Shown: positions 43,059 through 53,170, counted from the stretch's first letter. The stretch: 64,000 bases of DNA from Bacillota bacterium (GCA_017941085.1 JAGAXF010000002.1:163695-227694); one strand, 5' to 3'. Notes: a model not told the origin generated them from the letters alone. Made by a program: numbers and translations.

Positions 43059-44573
43059 ATGTCCAAAGTAATAATGATTCAAGGAACAATGTCTAACGCA
43101 GGCAAAAGCGTGGTTGCCGCAGGACTTTGCCGTTTGTTTAAACAGGACGGCTATAAAGTTGCGCCATTTAAATCACAGAACATGGCCCTTAACTCCTTTG
43201 TAACGCCTGAAGGCCTTGAAATAGGCCGAGCTCAAGCCATGCAGGCAGAAGCCGCCGGAATAGATCCTCAGGCAGTTATGAATCCTATTCTCCTTAAGCC
43301 GACAGGAGATGCTGACTCCCAAGTGATTCTAATGGGAAAGCCTGTGGCCAATATGACAGCGGCAGAATACTATAAAATGAAACCTGCTTTGGTTCCCGAA
43401 ATCAAAAATGCTTTCAAAAGTCTCTGCCATGAATTTGATATTATTGTAATAGAAGGGGCGGGGTCTCCGGCGGAAATCAACCTAAAGGAAAACGATATCG
43501 TTAACATGGGAATGGCTCGCCTGGTAAATGCCCCGGTACTTCTGGTGGGGGATATTGATAGGGGCGGCGTCTTTGCTCAGCTCTACGGAACATACATGCT
43601 CTTTGAAGACTGGGAGAAGGAACTTCTGGCAGGAATGGTAATAAACAAATTCCGCGGTGATAAGACTTTGCTGGAACCGGGAATTGACATGATGCGAGAA
43701 AAAATGGAGGTGCCTTTCCTGGGAGTGCTTCCCTACATTAATTTTAATTTGGACGATGAAGACTCTTTGACCAAACGGTTTGAAAAGAGGGAACCAAGAG
43801 AAATTGATATAGCCGCCATAAGGCTTCCTCGGATTTCCAACTACACTGATCTGGATGTGTTTGAGCAGTTTTCGGAGGTTTCTGTGCGCTACATAACGGA
43901 CAAGGAGGAACTTGGGTCCCCCGACCTAATTGTAATTCCCGGAACCAAGAACACCTTAGAAGATTTAAGATGGTTAAAGGAAAGGGGCCTTGAGGGAGCC
44001 ATAAAGGAGAAAGTAGCAAAGGGAACGCCGGTAGTTGGAATCTGCGGAGGATTCCAAATGCTGGGAGAAAAAATATCCGATCCCCTAGGAGTTGAAGCCG
44101 GGGGAGAAGAACCAGGCCTAGGGCTTCTTCCTATGGAGACAATTTTGGCAGAAGAAAAAACCACTAAGCAGGTGAAGGGTGTATTTGAAAACCTGGAGGG
44201 AACCCTGGCATCCTTAAATGGAACCGAATACGTTGGATACGAAATACACATGGGTCAAACGAGAAAAACCGGCAGTAAAGAAACTTCCGCGGTGCCACCG
44301 AACACCGGTAGTAAAGACAAGGGAGAGATAATTTCCCTAGCCGCCGGCGAAGTATTTGGAACCTACGTCCACGGTGTATTTGATAAAGAGGGGGTAGCCG
44401 GAAAAGTTCTGGATGCCCTAGCATCAAAGAAAAACATTTCCGTAAACACTAAAGGGGCTCTCGGCCGCAAAGAATATAAAGAAAAGGAATACGATCGCCT
44501 AGCTGACATGCTGAGAGAAAACCTGGACATGAAAAAGGTCTACGACCTTTTAAGAGAAGCAAACATAGATTGA
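43059..44573 (+). CDS. cobQ: Cobyric acid synthase
   Basis: Glutamine-dependent amidation of adenosylcobyrinic a,c-diamide at four side chains to give adenosylcobyric acid. 504 residues from ATG 43059, with AAAGGAG nine bases ahead; GTG 43008 is in frame but without a site. N-terminal ATPase start KVIMIQGTMSNAGKS, ENDIVNMGMAR and VGDIDRGGVFAQ; C-terminal glutaminase with nucleophile Cys in VVGICGGFQMLG and His in FGTYVHGVFD. It is split from the cob cluster at the window start by about 40 kb. Confidence 0.95.
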   Translation: MSKVIMIQGTMSNAGKSVVAAGLCRLFKQDGYKVAPFKSQNMALNSFVTPEGLEIGRAQAMQAEAAGIDPQAVMNPILLKPTGDADSQVILMGKPVANMTAAEYYKMKPALVPEIKNAFKSLCHEFDIIVIEGAGSPAEINLKENDIVNMGMARLVNAPVLLVGDIDRGGVFAQLYGTYMLFEDWEKELLAGMVINKFRGDKTLLEPGIDMMREKMEVPFLGVLPYINFNLDDEDSLTKRFEKREPREIDIAAIRLPRISNYTDLDVFEQFSEVSVRYITDKEELGSPDLIVIPGTKNTLEDLRWLKERGLEGAIKEKVAKGTPVVGICGGFQMLGEKISDPLGVEAGGEEPGLGLLPMETILAEEKTTKQVKGVFENLEGTLASLNGTEYVGYEIHMGQTRKTGSKETSAVPPNTGSKDKGEIISLAAGEVFGTYVHGVFDKEGVAGKVLDALASKKNISVNTKGALGRKEYKEKEYDRLADMLRENLDMKKVYDLLREANID

Positions 44574-44579
44574 TAACAA

Positions 44580-44614
44580 GAAAGCCCTGCAACCGTTGAA
44601 ATCGCAGGGCTTTC
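44580..44614. terminator. Hairpin after cobQ
   Basis: GAAAGCCCTGC (44580-44590) with GCAGGGCTTTC (44604-44614), a perfect stem with a 13-base loop. Only a short T-rich tail follows on the plus strand; on the minus strand AAAGCC is followed by TTGTTATC, so it may also end the tRNA transcript. Confidence 0.68.
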
Positions 44615-44624
44615 CATTTGGGAG

Positions 44625-44700
44625 TGGTGGACCAGAGGCGATTCGAACACCCGACGCACGGTTTAGGAAACCGACGCTCTATCCCCTGAGCTACTGGTCC
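44625..44700 (-). tRNA. tRNA-Arg (anticodon CCT)
   Basis: 76 bases on the minus strand with GGACCAG acceptor, AGCTCAGGGGATAGAGC D-arm, anticodon loop TTCCTAA (anticodon CCT), GTTCGAATC T-loop, CTGGTCC and encoded CCA. Reads AGG codons. All four stems close except one weak T/T pair at the base of the anticodon stem. Confidence 0.95.
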
Positions 44701-45084
44701 ATATTCCTCCGCTTAACGGCAGAAACCATTATAGCATATTTGCGACATAAGGTGGTAAATAATATTTGTTAATGCATAAATACTTTTGCAAATTATCTAT
44801 GCCATATGTGAGTTCTACCTATGCCATCATCTTCATTCCGCATCTGGTGCTCGATTGCTTCTGGCGTAGGTCCCAGTCAATTTGGAAACCCCGCATGAGC
44901 CATTACTTTTCCATCATTCCACCAATCGACCTACTTTTTACGTTGCTTTTACTCTCTATTTCAGATCATAAACCAATTTGTCGCCATCTTGCCGATAAAA
45001 GAACTCGCTTAAGTCTTGTAATACACACATTTTCAGCCTCTCATTATGATAACTTTGCATTGGTCTGGTGCAAATTTGTTATAA
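44701..45084. other. Non-coding gap between tRNA-Arg and RhuM
   Basis: No convincing gene. On the minus strand about 24 codons near 44990-45030 (MCVLQDLSEFFYRQDGDK then more) look protein-like but stop at once, so this may be a decayed gene. A plus-strand frame from 44766 has no ribosome site or family likeness. Confidence 0.4.
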
Positions 45085-46119
45085 TTATTCCCCTTTAAGG
45101 TATTTTTCTGTCTGCTTATCAAACTCCGAGATATACTCCTCATCCTGTCTTATCCTGAAGGATGCATATTCCTTTTCAGCTTTCTTAATCGCTGCTTCAT
45201 GAGATATTGTTCCTTTTCCCTCTAAGACCTTTCTGCGATTATTTGTCAGAAATTGATTTGTTTGCTCAAGCCAGTCCTGCATACTCATCAGGACTTCGTC
45301 CTCGGCCATCAACTCAGCATAATCAATAAACATGGTCACGAGACGATTTAATCTGGATATTTCCTTCTCATTGAGATAGTTTTTCGCAATAGCTATATCG
45401 CTTTTTAAGATTTTTCCATCTGGAGCGCCTTTCCATGTGGTGAGTCCCATGGTGGGCTTCTCAGAATCAGCGCGTTCATATACTATCTCTGCTGCAGTCT
45501 TGCCTGTCACAGCAAAATGCAGCTTATTCTGGACGAATGCATAAAAAGCCTTTGTTGTATCGCTATTCTTGTCATAGTCAAAACTACATTGTTCAAAAAC
45601 ATCTGCAATTTTTTGATAAGCACGACGTTCACTGGCACGGATTTCACGAATACGTTCCAGCAGCTCGTCAAAATAGTCGTGTCCAAAAGGCTTTCCGTTT
45701 TTAAGAAGCTCATCATTTATAACAAAGCCCTTTGTAATATATTCTTTCAGCGTTTTTGTAGCCCACTGGCGGAACCTGGTCGCTTTTTTAGAGTTTACTC
45801 TGTATCCAACAGCAATGATTGCATCAAGGTTGTAACACTTTACACGCCTTTTGACGTCCCTGTGTCCTTCTCTTTGAACTACCGAGAAATCCTCGGTAGT
45901 TGAAATCTCATCCAATTCCTCTTCCTCATATATATTTTTTAGATGAAGAGATATATTATCTGAAGAGCAATCGAACAATTCTCCCATTGCCTTCTGTGAA
46001 AGCCAAAATGTTTCGTCCTTCATAATAACACTAACACATATGTTAGTGTCATCCACTTGATAAAGAATAACTTCTTGGCTTTGATTAGTTAAATCTATCT
46101 GGCTTTCTTTCTTTGCCAT
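45085..46119 (-). CDS. RhuM family protein (chromosomal copy)
   Basis: 344 residues from ATG 46119 (AGAGGT upstream; the frame is open earlier without a site). From residue about 90 to the end it is close to identical with the element copy at 29026-30036 (NLDAIIAVGYRVNSKKATRF, the FGHDYFDELLERIREI stretch and the LKGE end). Residues about 45-90, where the helix-turn-helix-like part lies, differ strongly. It stands alone between tRNA-Arg and a phosphatase gene. Confidence 0.85.
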   Translation of the reverse strand: MAKKESQIDLTNQSQEVILYQVDDTNICVSVIMKDETFWLSQKAMGELFDCSSDNISLHLKNIYEEEELDEISTTEDFSVVQREGHRDVKRRVKCYNLDAIIAVGYRVNSKKATRFRQWATKTLKEYITKGFVINDELLKNGKPFGHDYFDELLERIREIRASERRAYQKIADVFEQCSFDYDKNSDTTKAFYAFVQNKLHFAVTGKTAAEIVYERADSEKPTMGLTTWKGAPDGKILKSDIAIAKNYLNEKEISRLNRLVTMFIDYAELMAEDEVLMSMQDWLEQTNQFLTNNRRKVLEGKGTISHEAAIKKAEKEYASFRIRQDEEYISEFDKQTEKYLKGE

Positions 46120-46279
46120 TGTTAATACCTCTTTTTCTAAATTACACGTTATTTTTTGCGTATAAAATACCATTATTATATCAGTTCAGTATCCTTAATC
46201 CTACTAGAGCGAAATAAAGAAGCCGATGTTCATCAACGCGGCTTCTTTTTAATGGAAAAAAGATTCCATCACGCCTTGT

Positions 46280-47740
46280 TTAATTTGGAAGGCCGTTATA
46301 CTGCAAGCAAAGCATGGTTAAATCATCGAATTGAGGTGCATCTCCAACAAAATCGTCTACCGCTCGATGGATTCCTTCCAACACTTTTTCGGGTGACTCG
46401 TCGACCAAAGTATGAAGGGCCTCTATCATCCTATCGGTACCAAAAAGCTCGTTGTCTTTGTTTGTGGCTTCGGGAACACCATCGGTATATAAGAATATCT
46501 TTGCTCCTGGGGTAAGCTCCACTTCGTATTCCTTGTAAGGGATGCCCTCCATGGCGCCTACCACCAAACCGTGCTTGTCCATCAGCAATTGAAAATCCTC
46601 GTGGGGTTTTTTAATGGCAGGATACTCATGGCCGGCATTGGCACAAACCATTTTTCCGTTGGTTAAATCCAGAATTCCTATCCAAACCGTAACAAACATT
46701 TCTTCACGGTTGTTCTTGCAAATCTGATTATTCACCGTCTCCAGAATTTCCTTTGGACTGATGCCGGTCATAGCGGTGTTCTGAATGAGCGTCTTGGATA
46801 TCATCATAAAGAGTGCTGCAGGGACACCTTTTCCGGATACGTCTGCCATAACCATTGCCAGGTGGTTGTCGTCCACCAGAAAGAAATCATAGAAATCGCC
46901 GCCTACTTCCTTTGCCGGATTCATAGAGGCATATATTTCAAATTCATTTCGCTCAGGGAAAGCAGGAAAAATATTTGGCAGCATATTTTCTTGAATATTC
47001 TTGGCCATATTAAGCTCTGTTTCAATTCTTGAGGTCTCTGTCTTTTGTGCCTCATACTGCTGGGTTTGCTCCCGGATAATGGCGGAGAACATATAGGCGG
47101 CAGCACCGACGGTAGCTAAAATAATGAACTGAACGCCATAGGATACCGCTTGAATTGCAATGGCAACAAGAGGGGCAATTATATATACCCAAAAAGCAAC
47201 TCGAACCCGAGGATTGAAATTATCCCGATATCGTACCAAGAGGTAAATGTCCGTTAGGAGCATCAGTATAGGCCCGACGTTGGAAAGAACATATAAGGAT
47301 CCTCTTTGATAAGTATTGCTGTCATCAAAGTAAAATATAATGCCGTTGGTCATTCCATATACCAGGAAGGCAACGTGGAGTATAAGAAAAACATAAAGAA
47401 GGATTGCTATGGGTTTTGCTTTCTTTTCTGACTGAGAGGCAGCCAGCACAGCCAAGGACATCATATGGGGCATAAACCCGGCCACAAGCATTTCGATGAA
47501 AGTGACGGTATAAAGGACGGTCCGTACACTTTCGCCGGGCCTTCCGTTAAGCAGCTCTCGAACTAAGTGGGTGCAGATATATGCCAAAACAAAAACGAAA
47601 AATACTTGAAAATACTGTTTAATCTGGTCGTTAATATGAACAGAAGATACTAACTGAAAGAGACAGGTGAGACAAAGAGAAATACCCATGGCTATAAAAA
47701 ATACGTTTAGCAGGGTTGCTGCCGATAAAGTAAAGGACAT
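46280..47740 (-). CDS. Membrane SpoIIE/RsbU-type protein serine phosphatase
   Basis: 486 residues. About seven membrane helices (residues 5-230), a short coiled-coil linker (ETSRIETELNMAKNIQENMLP), then a PP2C-like SpoIIE domain: GGDFYDFFLVDDNHLAMVMADVSGKGVPAALFM holds metal-binding Asp residues, and LYTDGVPEATN the C-terminal one. Such enzymes dephosphorylate anti-sigma antagonists in partner-switching systems. No anti-sigma or STAS gene is next to it, so its target is unknown. Confidence 0.9.
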   Translation of the reverse strand: MSFTLSAATLLNVFFIAMGISLCLTCLFQLVSSVHINDQIKQYFQVFFVFVLAYICTHLVRELLNGRPGESVRTVLYTVTFIEMLVAGFMPHMMSLAVLAASQSEKKAKPIAILLYVFLILHVAFLVYGMTNGIIFYFDDSNTYQRGSLYVLSNVGPILMLLTDIYLLVRYRDNFNPRVRVAFWVYIIAPLVAIAIQAVSYGVQFIILATVGAAAYMFSAIIREQTQQYEAQKTETSRIETELNMAKNIQENMLPNIFPAFPERNEFEIYASMNPAKEVGGDFYDFFLVDDNHLAMVMADVSGKGVPAALFMMISKTLIQNTAMTGISPKEILETVNNQICKNNREEMFVTVWIGILDLTNGKMVCANAGHEYPAIKKPHEDFQLLMDKHGLVVGAMEGIPYKEYEVELTPGAKIFLYTDGVPEATNKDNELFGTDRMIEALHTLVDESPEKVLEGIHRAVDDFVGDAPQFDDLTMLCLQYNGLPN

Positions 47741-47989
47741 AAATAACCTCCCTGAATTTGACTATACCTATATTGTTTTATAACATCTACAGTAGTATTT
47801 TTCAACGAAAATATAACAATAATATATAGAAGTGATATGAACTCAGCAAAGAAATATTTAGAAAGTAGCCAAGGACGAAAAGAAATGCAAGGAGCCTTTG
47901 CCTTTGTGTTTTTGAACCTTTTAGTGTAAAATAATAGGGTAGCAGATGTATTTGAATGAGCCAAATCTTAATGGCTTTTGGAGGAGCAA

Positions 47990-49444
47990 ATGTATTGCCG
48001 TAAGTGTGGAAAACCTATAGATGCAGAAGATATTTTCTGCAAGTGGTGTGGAACAGAAGTTGCGCCCATAGGCAAAAGTGAATTAAACGAGTCCGGTCAA
48101 AGGCTTAAGGGTGTGACGGAGGATGCAGAAGAGTCCATTAGAATCATTGATGATTTCATGAAGGTGGACATTCGCAAAACCACGGTTCAAAATATACTGA
48201 ATGCGGAATTGGAAAGTGCCAGAGCGCATCAGAATTTAGATGTTGCAGTTGGTGCTGCTTCGAATGTGGAAGAAAAGGCTGCTGAACTGAAGCAGGGACA
48301 AAGAGAAGAGACGGCAGCGCCGGCAGTAGCTTCCGAACCAAAGGAAGCAGCGGCTCCGGTAGAGGTTTCCGAACCAAAGGAATCGGTAACCCCGGTAGAA
48401 ACTTCCGTAACAGAGGATGCCGTCAAGATTGCAGAGGAAAGAAAATACGAGACTCCGGAAATAGAGCTGGTATGGCCGCCGGAAGACTCCTTTGATCCTG
48501 TTCCCGAAAGTGTGGAAGAATTTGCGACGCCGGAAGTAAAGGCGGCTGACATGCCGACGGAAGAAAATAAATATGGAACACCGGAAATTGAGCTGGTATG
48601 GCCACCGGAGGATTCCTTTAAGCCTGGAGTCGAAAGAGCAGAGAGAGTTGTGGCTCCGGAGGTAAAGGAAACTATAACTGCCGGAACGGAGGAGCAAGTG
48701 GCTGCCATTAGCCAGAGGAAGGCTAAAATCCAGGACATTATAGCTCAAGCAGAGGCTCTTTCTGCCATGCTGGCTGCAGCCGAAAAGGGCGTTCCTCAGT
48801 CAATAGGTGCAGCTAAATCCAATGTAAAAGAAGCTGCTGCCGAGGTAAAAGACGAGGTAAAGGCAGATGTGAGCCGCAGAATAGATAAAGCGGATGAAGC
48901 CATTCATACTGCCCAGGAAAAGATTGCAGAAGAAACCGATCAGCTTAAGGATAAAGTTACAGCTGCAGCAGCGGAAGCAAAGGAAGATGCAGCTGAAAAA
49001 GCAGCAGAAATAAAGAAGGACGTTGCAGATGTAGCAGCGGAAGCAAAGGAAGACGCAACTGAAAAAGCAGCAGAAATAAAGAAAGACGTTGCTGCTGTAG
49101 AAGCAGAAGCAAAGACCGAGGTTGTTGACGTAGCTTCTGACATAAAGGCCAATGTAGAAGACGCCATTGAACGAGCAGACGAAGCAATGGACGACATAGA
49201 AGACGAATTCGAAGAATACGTAGAGAGAGCCGGTGCAGGCACAATTATAAAGAACATTATACTAGTTATAATCACCCTTATACTGCTGGTTGTGGCAGTT
49301 TGCTCAGTGGCCTTTGCCTTCTTTGGTGATTCCGCCTTGGGCAAGAAGGTGAAAGAGGTTGTAGATAAATTTAAGCCTGCCACGGCAATAGAACAAGTTT
49401 ATGAGGATTCCAGATGGGATCCCACCATAGGAAGATTCATATGA
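47990..49444 (+). CDS. Zinc-ribbon, repeat-rich single-pass membrane protein
   Basis: 484 residues from ATG 47990 (GGAGGAG upstream). An N-terminal zinc ribbon MYCRKCGKPI with FCKWCG has four Cys. A low-complexity Pro/Glu/Ala stretch follows, with two copies of a unit reading TPEIELVWPPEDSF about 42 residues apart. Then come Lys/Glu/Ala repeats (AAEIKKDVA twice) like LEA proteins, and a transmembrane helix near residues 425-450. The stop overlaps the next start (ATGA). Function unknown; zinc ribbon plus single-pass anchor suggests a cell-envelope or stress scaffold. Confidence 0.7.
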   Translation: MYCRKCGKPIDAEDIFCKWCGTEVAPIGKSELNESGQRLKGVTEDAEESIRIIDDFMKVDIRKTTVQNILNAELESARAHQNLDVAVGAASNVEEKAAELKQGQREETAAPAVASEPKEAAAPVEVSEPKESVTPVETSVTEDAVKIAEERKYETPEIELVWPPEDSFDPVPESVEEFATPEVKAADMPTEENKYGTPEIELVWPPEDSFKPGVERAERVVAPEVKETITAGTEEQVAAISQRKAKIQDIIAQAEALSAMLAAAEKGVPQSIGAAKSNVKEAAAEVKDEVKADVSRRIDKADEAIHTAQEKIAEETDQLKDKVTAAAAEAKEDAAEKAAEIKKDVADVAAEAKEDATEKAAEIKKDVAAVEAEAKTEVVDVASDIKANVEDAIERADEAMDDIEDEFEEYVERAGAGTIIKNIILVIITLILLVVAVCSVAFAFFGDSALGKKVKEVVDKFKPATAIEQVYEDSRWDPTIGRFI

Positions 49445-50070
49445 TAAACAAAAAGAAAATCGGAGCCCCAAGAATTCTTGGGGCCGTAATCTTAATACTG
49501 CTGGTTTTAGGCCTCTCCCTGGTTTCCGCCGGTTGCAGTAATGGCTCAGGAGGCCAGACCCAGAAGCCATCTCCCTTAGCGGCTTACGAAAAAGCCGACA
49601 TGAGCGGCTATGGTTGCATGGATGAATACACCAAAGATACAGTCTTTGTTGATGTTACCATGGAGGACATAGACAAGCTGATGCAGAGCAAGGAAACCTT
49701 CGTATTATATGCGGGGTTTGCCAACTGCCCTTGGTGCAATGCCCTGCTTCCAAGGCTTAACGATGTGGCCCTAGAAGAGGGTGCAACCATCGCCTATTTG
49801 GACACAAGAAAAAACCCGGAGTGGAAATCCAATGTGGACATAGATGGCTATGACAAGTTCAAAGAATACTTTGGCGAGTACCTGGACATAGACGATAGCG
49901 GAGAGCCTCACCTTTATGTGCCGGACACCTACTTCATCAAAGAGGGAGAGGTGGTTTTTCACCATCAGGGAGTAACCCCCGGCCTGGCCAACCCTAACGA
50001 CGAATGGACCAAGGACCTTATAAAAGAGGCCGAAACCACGCTAAAAGAAGGCTTTGACAAACTTAAATAG
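49441..50070 (+). CDS. Thioredoxin-like lipoprotein
   Basis: 209 residues from ATG 49441. Signal peptide with lipobox VSAGC (Cys at about residue 32), then a thioredoxin-like fold with the redox motif CPWC in [13 protein letters not shown]. Resembles bacteriocin-transport/thiol-disulfide accessory proteins that act outside the membrane. Translation is coupled to the zinc-ribbon protein by a four-base overlap, so they may work together. Confidence 0.78.
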   Translation: MINKKKIGAPRILGAVILILLVLGLSLVSAGCSNGSGGQTQKPSPLAAYEKADMSGYGCMDEYTKDTVFVDVTMEDIDKLMQSKETFVLYAGFANCPWCNALLPRLNDVALEEGATIAYLDTRKNPEWKSNVDIDGYDKFKEYFGEYLDIDDSGEPHLYVPDTYFIKEGEVVFHHQGVTPGLANPNDEWTKDLIKEAETTLKEGFDKLK

Positions 50071-50164
50071 CCGTGATAGAATACATAGGCTGCGTAAAGC
50101 AGTAAATTTATGCACGGGCGCAGTCCTAGGACTGGCAAGCTCAGAGCAGGAAAGAGGTAGAAGC

Positions 50165-50365
50165 ATGAAGGAAGGAATCCATCCTGATTATGTGGAATGT
50201 AAAGTTACTTGCGCATGCGGAAATGAGTTTATAACAAAATCAACAAAGCCTGAAATGAGGCTTGATGTATGCTCAGCGTGTCATCCGTTCTTTACAGGAC
50301 AACAGAAATTCGTCAATCGTGGCGGCCGTGTTGAAAAATTCAAAAGCAAATACAACATGGAATAA
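50165..50365 (+). CDS. rpmE: 50S ribosomal protein L31, zinc-binding form
   Basis: 66 residues from ATG 50165 (AGAGGTAG upstream). Opens [12 protein letters not shown]; Cys16, Cys18, Cys36 and Cys39 form the zinc site of the C+ L31 type, and [21 protein letters not shown] is the family signature. A strong terminator follows. A Zn-dependent L31 serves as a zinc reserve in many bacteria. Confidence 0.96.
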   Translation: MKEGIHPDYVECKVTCACGNEFITKSTKPEMRLDVCSACHPFFTGQQKFVNRGGRVEKFKSKYNME

Positions 50366-50366
50366 T

Positions 50367-50396
50367 AAAAAATCCTCGCATATGCGAGGATTTTTT
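50367..50396. terminator. Bidirectional terminator rpmE / zinc-ribbon gene
   Basis: AAATCCTCGCA and TGCGAGGATTT are perfect complements with almost no loop, flanked by A-run and T-run, so it works for both convergent genes. Confidence 0.88.
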
Positions 50397-50410
50397 CTTG
50401 TAGCTCTAGA

Positions 50411-51280
50411 TTACTTAAAAATTCTGTACCTGTCCAGGGGTGACATTGCTCTCATCTTGCCCTGAGCCACATAAATGATGCCCATAATAGCATAGATGAA
50501 TACCACGAAGGCCAGGGCGGCTCCAATATTTCCGCCAATCCAGCCGGCAATAACTCCTAGTACATTTAGAATCAGGGAGCAACCAAAGTGAAACTTGGAG
50601 AACTCCGAACGTACGCCCTTTGATCCACTAATCAGGTAAGTGATTACCCATGGCAGAACACTGAAATAGGACAAAATGCAGAGAGCCTTTTCTCCGGTTG
50701 TAGGAATATAGTCGCCGTAGTTGTTTCCATATCCTTGGTTGTACTGCTGGTTCCAGTTCTGCTGAGGTTGAGCCTGCTGAGACCAACCCTGCTGACCTTG
50801 TTGATTTTCCTGGTCCTTCTGACTCCATGCTCCTTGCTGGGTGTCTGTCTGAGCTCCCCAGGTTGGTTGCTGCTGTGAGGATCCGCTCCAGGAGCTTCCC
50901 TCGGATCCTGCCTCAAAACTGGGCTTGGGTGTTTCGGCAGGAGCTTCTTCCTTTGCATTAGGGTCAAAAGAAGGCTTGCCGTAGCCGGTTTGTCCGCTCC
51001 AGTCCTCCTTAGAAGCTTCGGCCTTTGCCTGGGCTTCGGCTGCTATTTTTGCTGCTTCATCAGCTTTTAATTCAGCCTGTACAGCATGGTCGTAAACTGT
51101 TTCTCCAAAAATCAGCTCCGATGCTGCCTGTGGCTTGGGTACATTATTATCAAAGTCTTCAAAGGGATTGCTTGTTGATGTATTCTCTCCTTCGAAGGGT
51201 GATGTGATGGCGGTGCCGCATTCTGTGCAGAAAAGAGCACCTTCAAGTAATTCGGCTCCGCATTTAGAACATTTTGCCAT
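50411..51280 (-). CDS. Zinc-ribbon protein with C-terminal membrane domain
   Basis: 289 residues from ATG 51280 (GGAGG upstream). Zinc ribbon MAKCSKCGAEL with LFCTECG, a long Gln/Ser/Trp/Pro-rich linker (about 95-190), then three or four hydrophobic helices (about 200-280) resembling DUF4870-type small membrane proteins. It is one of three zinc-ribbon membrane proteins in 4 kb and points away from the TM2 protein at 51541. Confidence 0.75.
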   Translation of the reverse strand: MAKCSKCGAELLEGALFCTECGTAITSPFEGENTSTSNPFEDFDNNVPKPQAASELIFGETVYDHAVQAELKADEAAKIAAEAQAKAEASKEDWSGQTGYGKPSFDPNAKEEAPAETPKPSFEAGSEGSSWSGSSQQQPTWGAQTDTQQGAWSQKDQENQQGQQGWSQQAQPQQNWNQQYNQGYGNNYGDYIPTTGEKALCILSYFSVLPWVITYLISGSKGVRSEFSKFHFGCSLILNVLGVIAGWIGGNIGAALAFVVFIYAIMGIIYVAQGKMRAMSPLDRYRIFK

Positions 51281-51540
51281 TATGCGCCTCCATAACCTTT
51301 CTAACTGCAATTTGCAGAACACATTAACTTCAACATAAGTATATTACAAACCGCCAAAGTTTCAAGAATATTATTACAAATTATTTGTGAAGGTTTTTAC
51401 ATAGAAGGGGTACATATAATCATGACTCAGTCAAAACTATATATTAATAGAAGGCTTTTTATGCCTCAGATACTGACAAATAGTCAAAAAAATGGTAAAA
51501 TACCAATATCTATGTGGTTAAAATCATGGAGGAGGGACTT

Positions 51541-52086
51541 ATGGCAAAATGTAATAGATGTGGGACTGAGAATTTTGAAGGGGCAAACTTCTGTGCTGAG
51601 TGTGGAGCGCCCTTAAAAGCCTGGGACAACCAGACTCATGAGAATTGGAATCAGCAAAGCCGGCAGCCTTGGGAAAGCCAGCCTCAGGAGGGCTGGGACA
51701 ACCAGCAATACCAACAGAGCTGGGCAGATCAGTCAAACCAGCAATATCAGCAGGGCTGGGGAGGCCAGCCGAATCAGCAGTACCAGCAGGGCTGGGAGCA
51801 GGAGCCTCCATATATTAGGGATGGCTTTGGTGAAAAGCAATATGGCCAGAAAAACAAGATAGTGGCCGGACTTTTGGCTATTCTCCTTGGTTCTCTGGGA
51901 ATTCACAAATTCTACTTGGGATATACAAGCACCGGGATAATAATGCTTTTAGTCACCCTTTTGACTTTTGGCATTGGCGCTGTAGTGATGGCGATAATTA
52001 GCCTGGTGGAGGGAATAATGTATCTGACTAAAAATGACTACGAATTTTATCAAACCTACGAAGTAGGTCAAAAGAAATGGTTTTAA
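51541..52086 (+). CDS. Zinc-ribbon TM2 domain protein
   Basis: 181 residues from ATG 51541 (GGAGG upstream). Zinc ribbon MAKCNRCGTEN with FCAECG, a Gln/Trp/Asn-rich tandem-repeat linker (QQYQQGW-like units, about 35-95), then a TM2 domain: AGLLAILLGSLGIHKFYLGY with its conserved GxHKFYLG, second helix and short tail. Lies 19 bases before prfA. Function unknown. Confidence 0.82.
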   Translation: MAKCNRCGTENFEGANFCAECGAPLKAWDNQTHENWNQQSRQPWESQPQEGWDNQQYQQSWADQSNQQYQQGWGGQPNQQYQQGWEQEPPYIRDGFGEKQYGQKNKIVAGLLAILLGSLGIHKFYLGYTSTGIIMLLVTLLTFGIGAVVMAIISLVEGIMYLTKNDYEFYQTYEVGQKKWF

Positions 52087-52105
52087 TAGAAAAAGAGGAT
52101 AAGAA

Positions 52106-53170
52106 ATGTTTGATAAACTAGATTTTATCACAGAAAAATATAATGAAATGGCTTTGAAGGCTTCTGACCCGGAGGTAATTGCCAATCAAAAGGAATGGCA
52201 GAAGTGCGTCAAAGAAATGGGGGAGATGGAACCCATCGTAAAAAAATACGAGGAGTACAAAGCCGCTAAGGAAAGTCTGGCCGACGCCAAAGAAATCGTA
52301 GAAAACGAAAGCGATGAAGAACTTAGAGAACTGGCCAAGATGGAGATTTCCGATGCAGAGGATAAACTGGAGATCTTGACGGAGGAGCTTAAAATTTTGC
52401 TTCTTCCAAAGGACCCCAACGATGAGAGAAATGTAATTCTGGAGGTAAGAGCGGGAACCGGCGGAGAAGAGGCTGCTCTCTTTGGTGGTGACCTTCTTAG
52501 AATGTATACCAGATACGCAGAACGCCATCGTTGGAAAACCGAGCTCATGGATGTTAACGACACGGGAATCGGAGGCATCAAAGAAGCCACCGTCATGATC
52601 AAAGGAAAGGGTGCGTACTCTCGCCTTAAGTACGAAAGCGGTGTACACAGAGTGCAGCGAGTTCCGGAAACAGAATCCAGCGGAAGAATTCATACCTCCG
52701 CAGCCACTATTGCTGTACTTCCGGAGGTGGATGACGTAGAAGTGGACCTGGATCCCAACGACGTAAGAGTTGACGTATACAGAGCTTCAGGAAACGGTGG
52801 ACAGTGCGTTAACACAACGGATTCAGCAGTAAGACTTACACATGAGCCTACTGGCTTGGTGGTAACCTGCCAGGATGAAAAATCTCAGATTAAAAACAAG
52901 GAGAAGGCCTTTAAGGTGCTTCGCTCAAGACTTTATGACCTGATGCTTCAGAAGCAACAAAGTGAAATTTCCGCAGAGAGAAAGAGCCAAATCGGATCCG
53001 GCGACAGATCCGAAAGAATCAGGACATACAACTTCCCCCAGGGAAGATGCACCGACCATAGAATCGGCATGACTCTGTATAAACTGGATTCGATTCTTGA
53101 CGGAGACATTGACGAAATCATCGACGGTCTCATTACCAGCGACCAGGCTGAGAAAATGAAAGCCTTCTAA
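52106..53170 (+). CDS. prfA: Peptide chain release factor 1
   Basis: 354 residues. Recognises UAG and UAA. The RF1 anticodon-like PxT motif appears as PET in [14 protein letters not shown], and the catalytic GGQ in SGNGGQCVN. The tail [22 protein letters not shown] is typical. Together with prfB both release factors are in this window. AAAGAGGATAAG precedes the ATG. The Sua5-like gene begins soon after. Confidence 0.95.
   Translation: MFDKLDFITEKYNEMALKASDPEVIANQKEWQKCVKEMGEMEPIVKKYEEYKAAKESLADAKEIVENESDEELRELAKMEISDAEDKLEILTEELKILLLPKDPNDERNVILEVRAGTGGEEAALFGGDLLRMYTRYAERHRWKTELMDVNDTGIGGIKEATVMIKGKGAYSRLKYESGVHRVQRVPETESSGRIHTSAATIAVLPEVDDVEVDLDPNDVRVDVYRASGNGGQCVNTTDSAVRLTHEPTGLVVTCQDEKSQIKNKEKAFKVLRSRLYDLMLQKQQSEISAERKSQIGSGDRSERIRTYNFPQGRCTDHRIGMTLYKLDSILDGDIDEIIDGLITSDQAEKMKAF

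Noticed and set aside
44766..45098. 110-codon plus-strand frame after tRNA-Arg
   Set aside because: No ribosome site or family likeness; composition fits non-coding DNA.
44625..46119. RhuM gene as an element integrated at tRNA-Arg
   Set aside because: The gene lies on the 5' side of the tRNA, no integrase or duplicated tRNA end is present, and no repeat pair was found.
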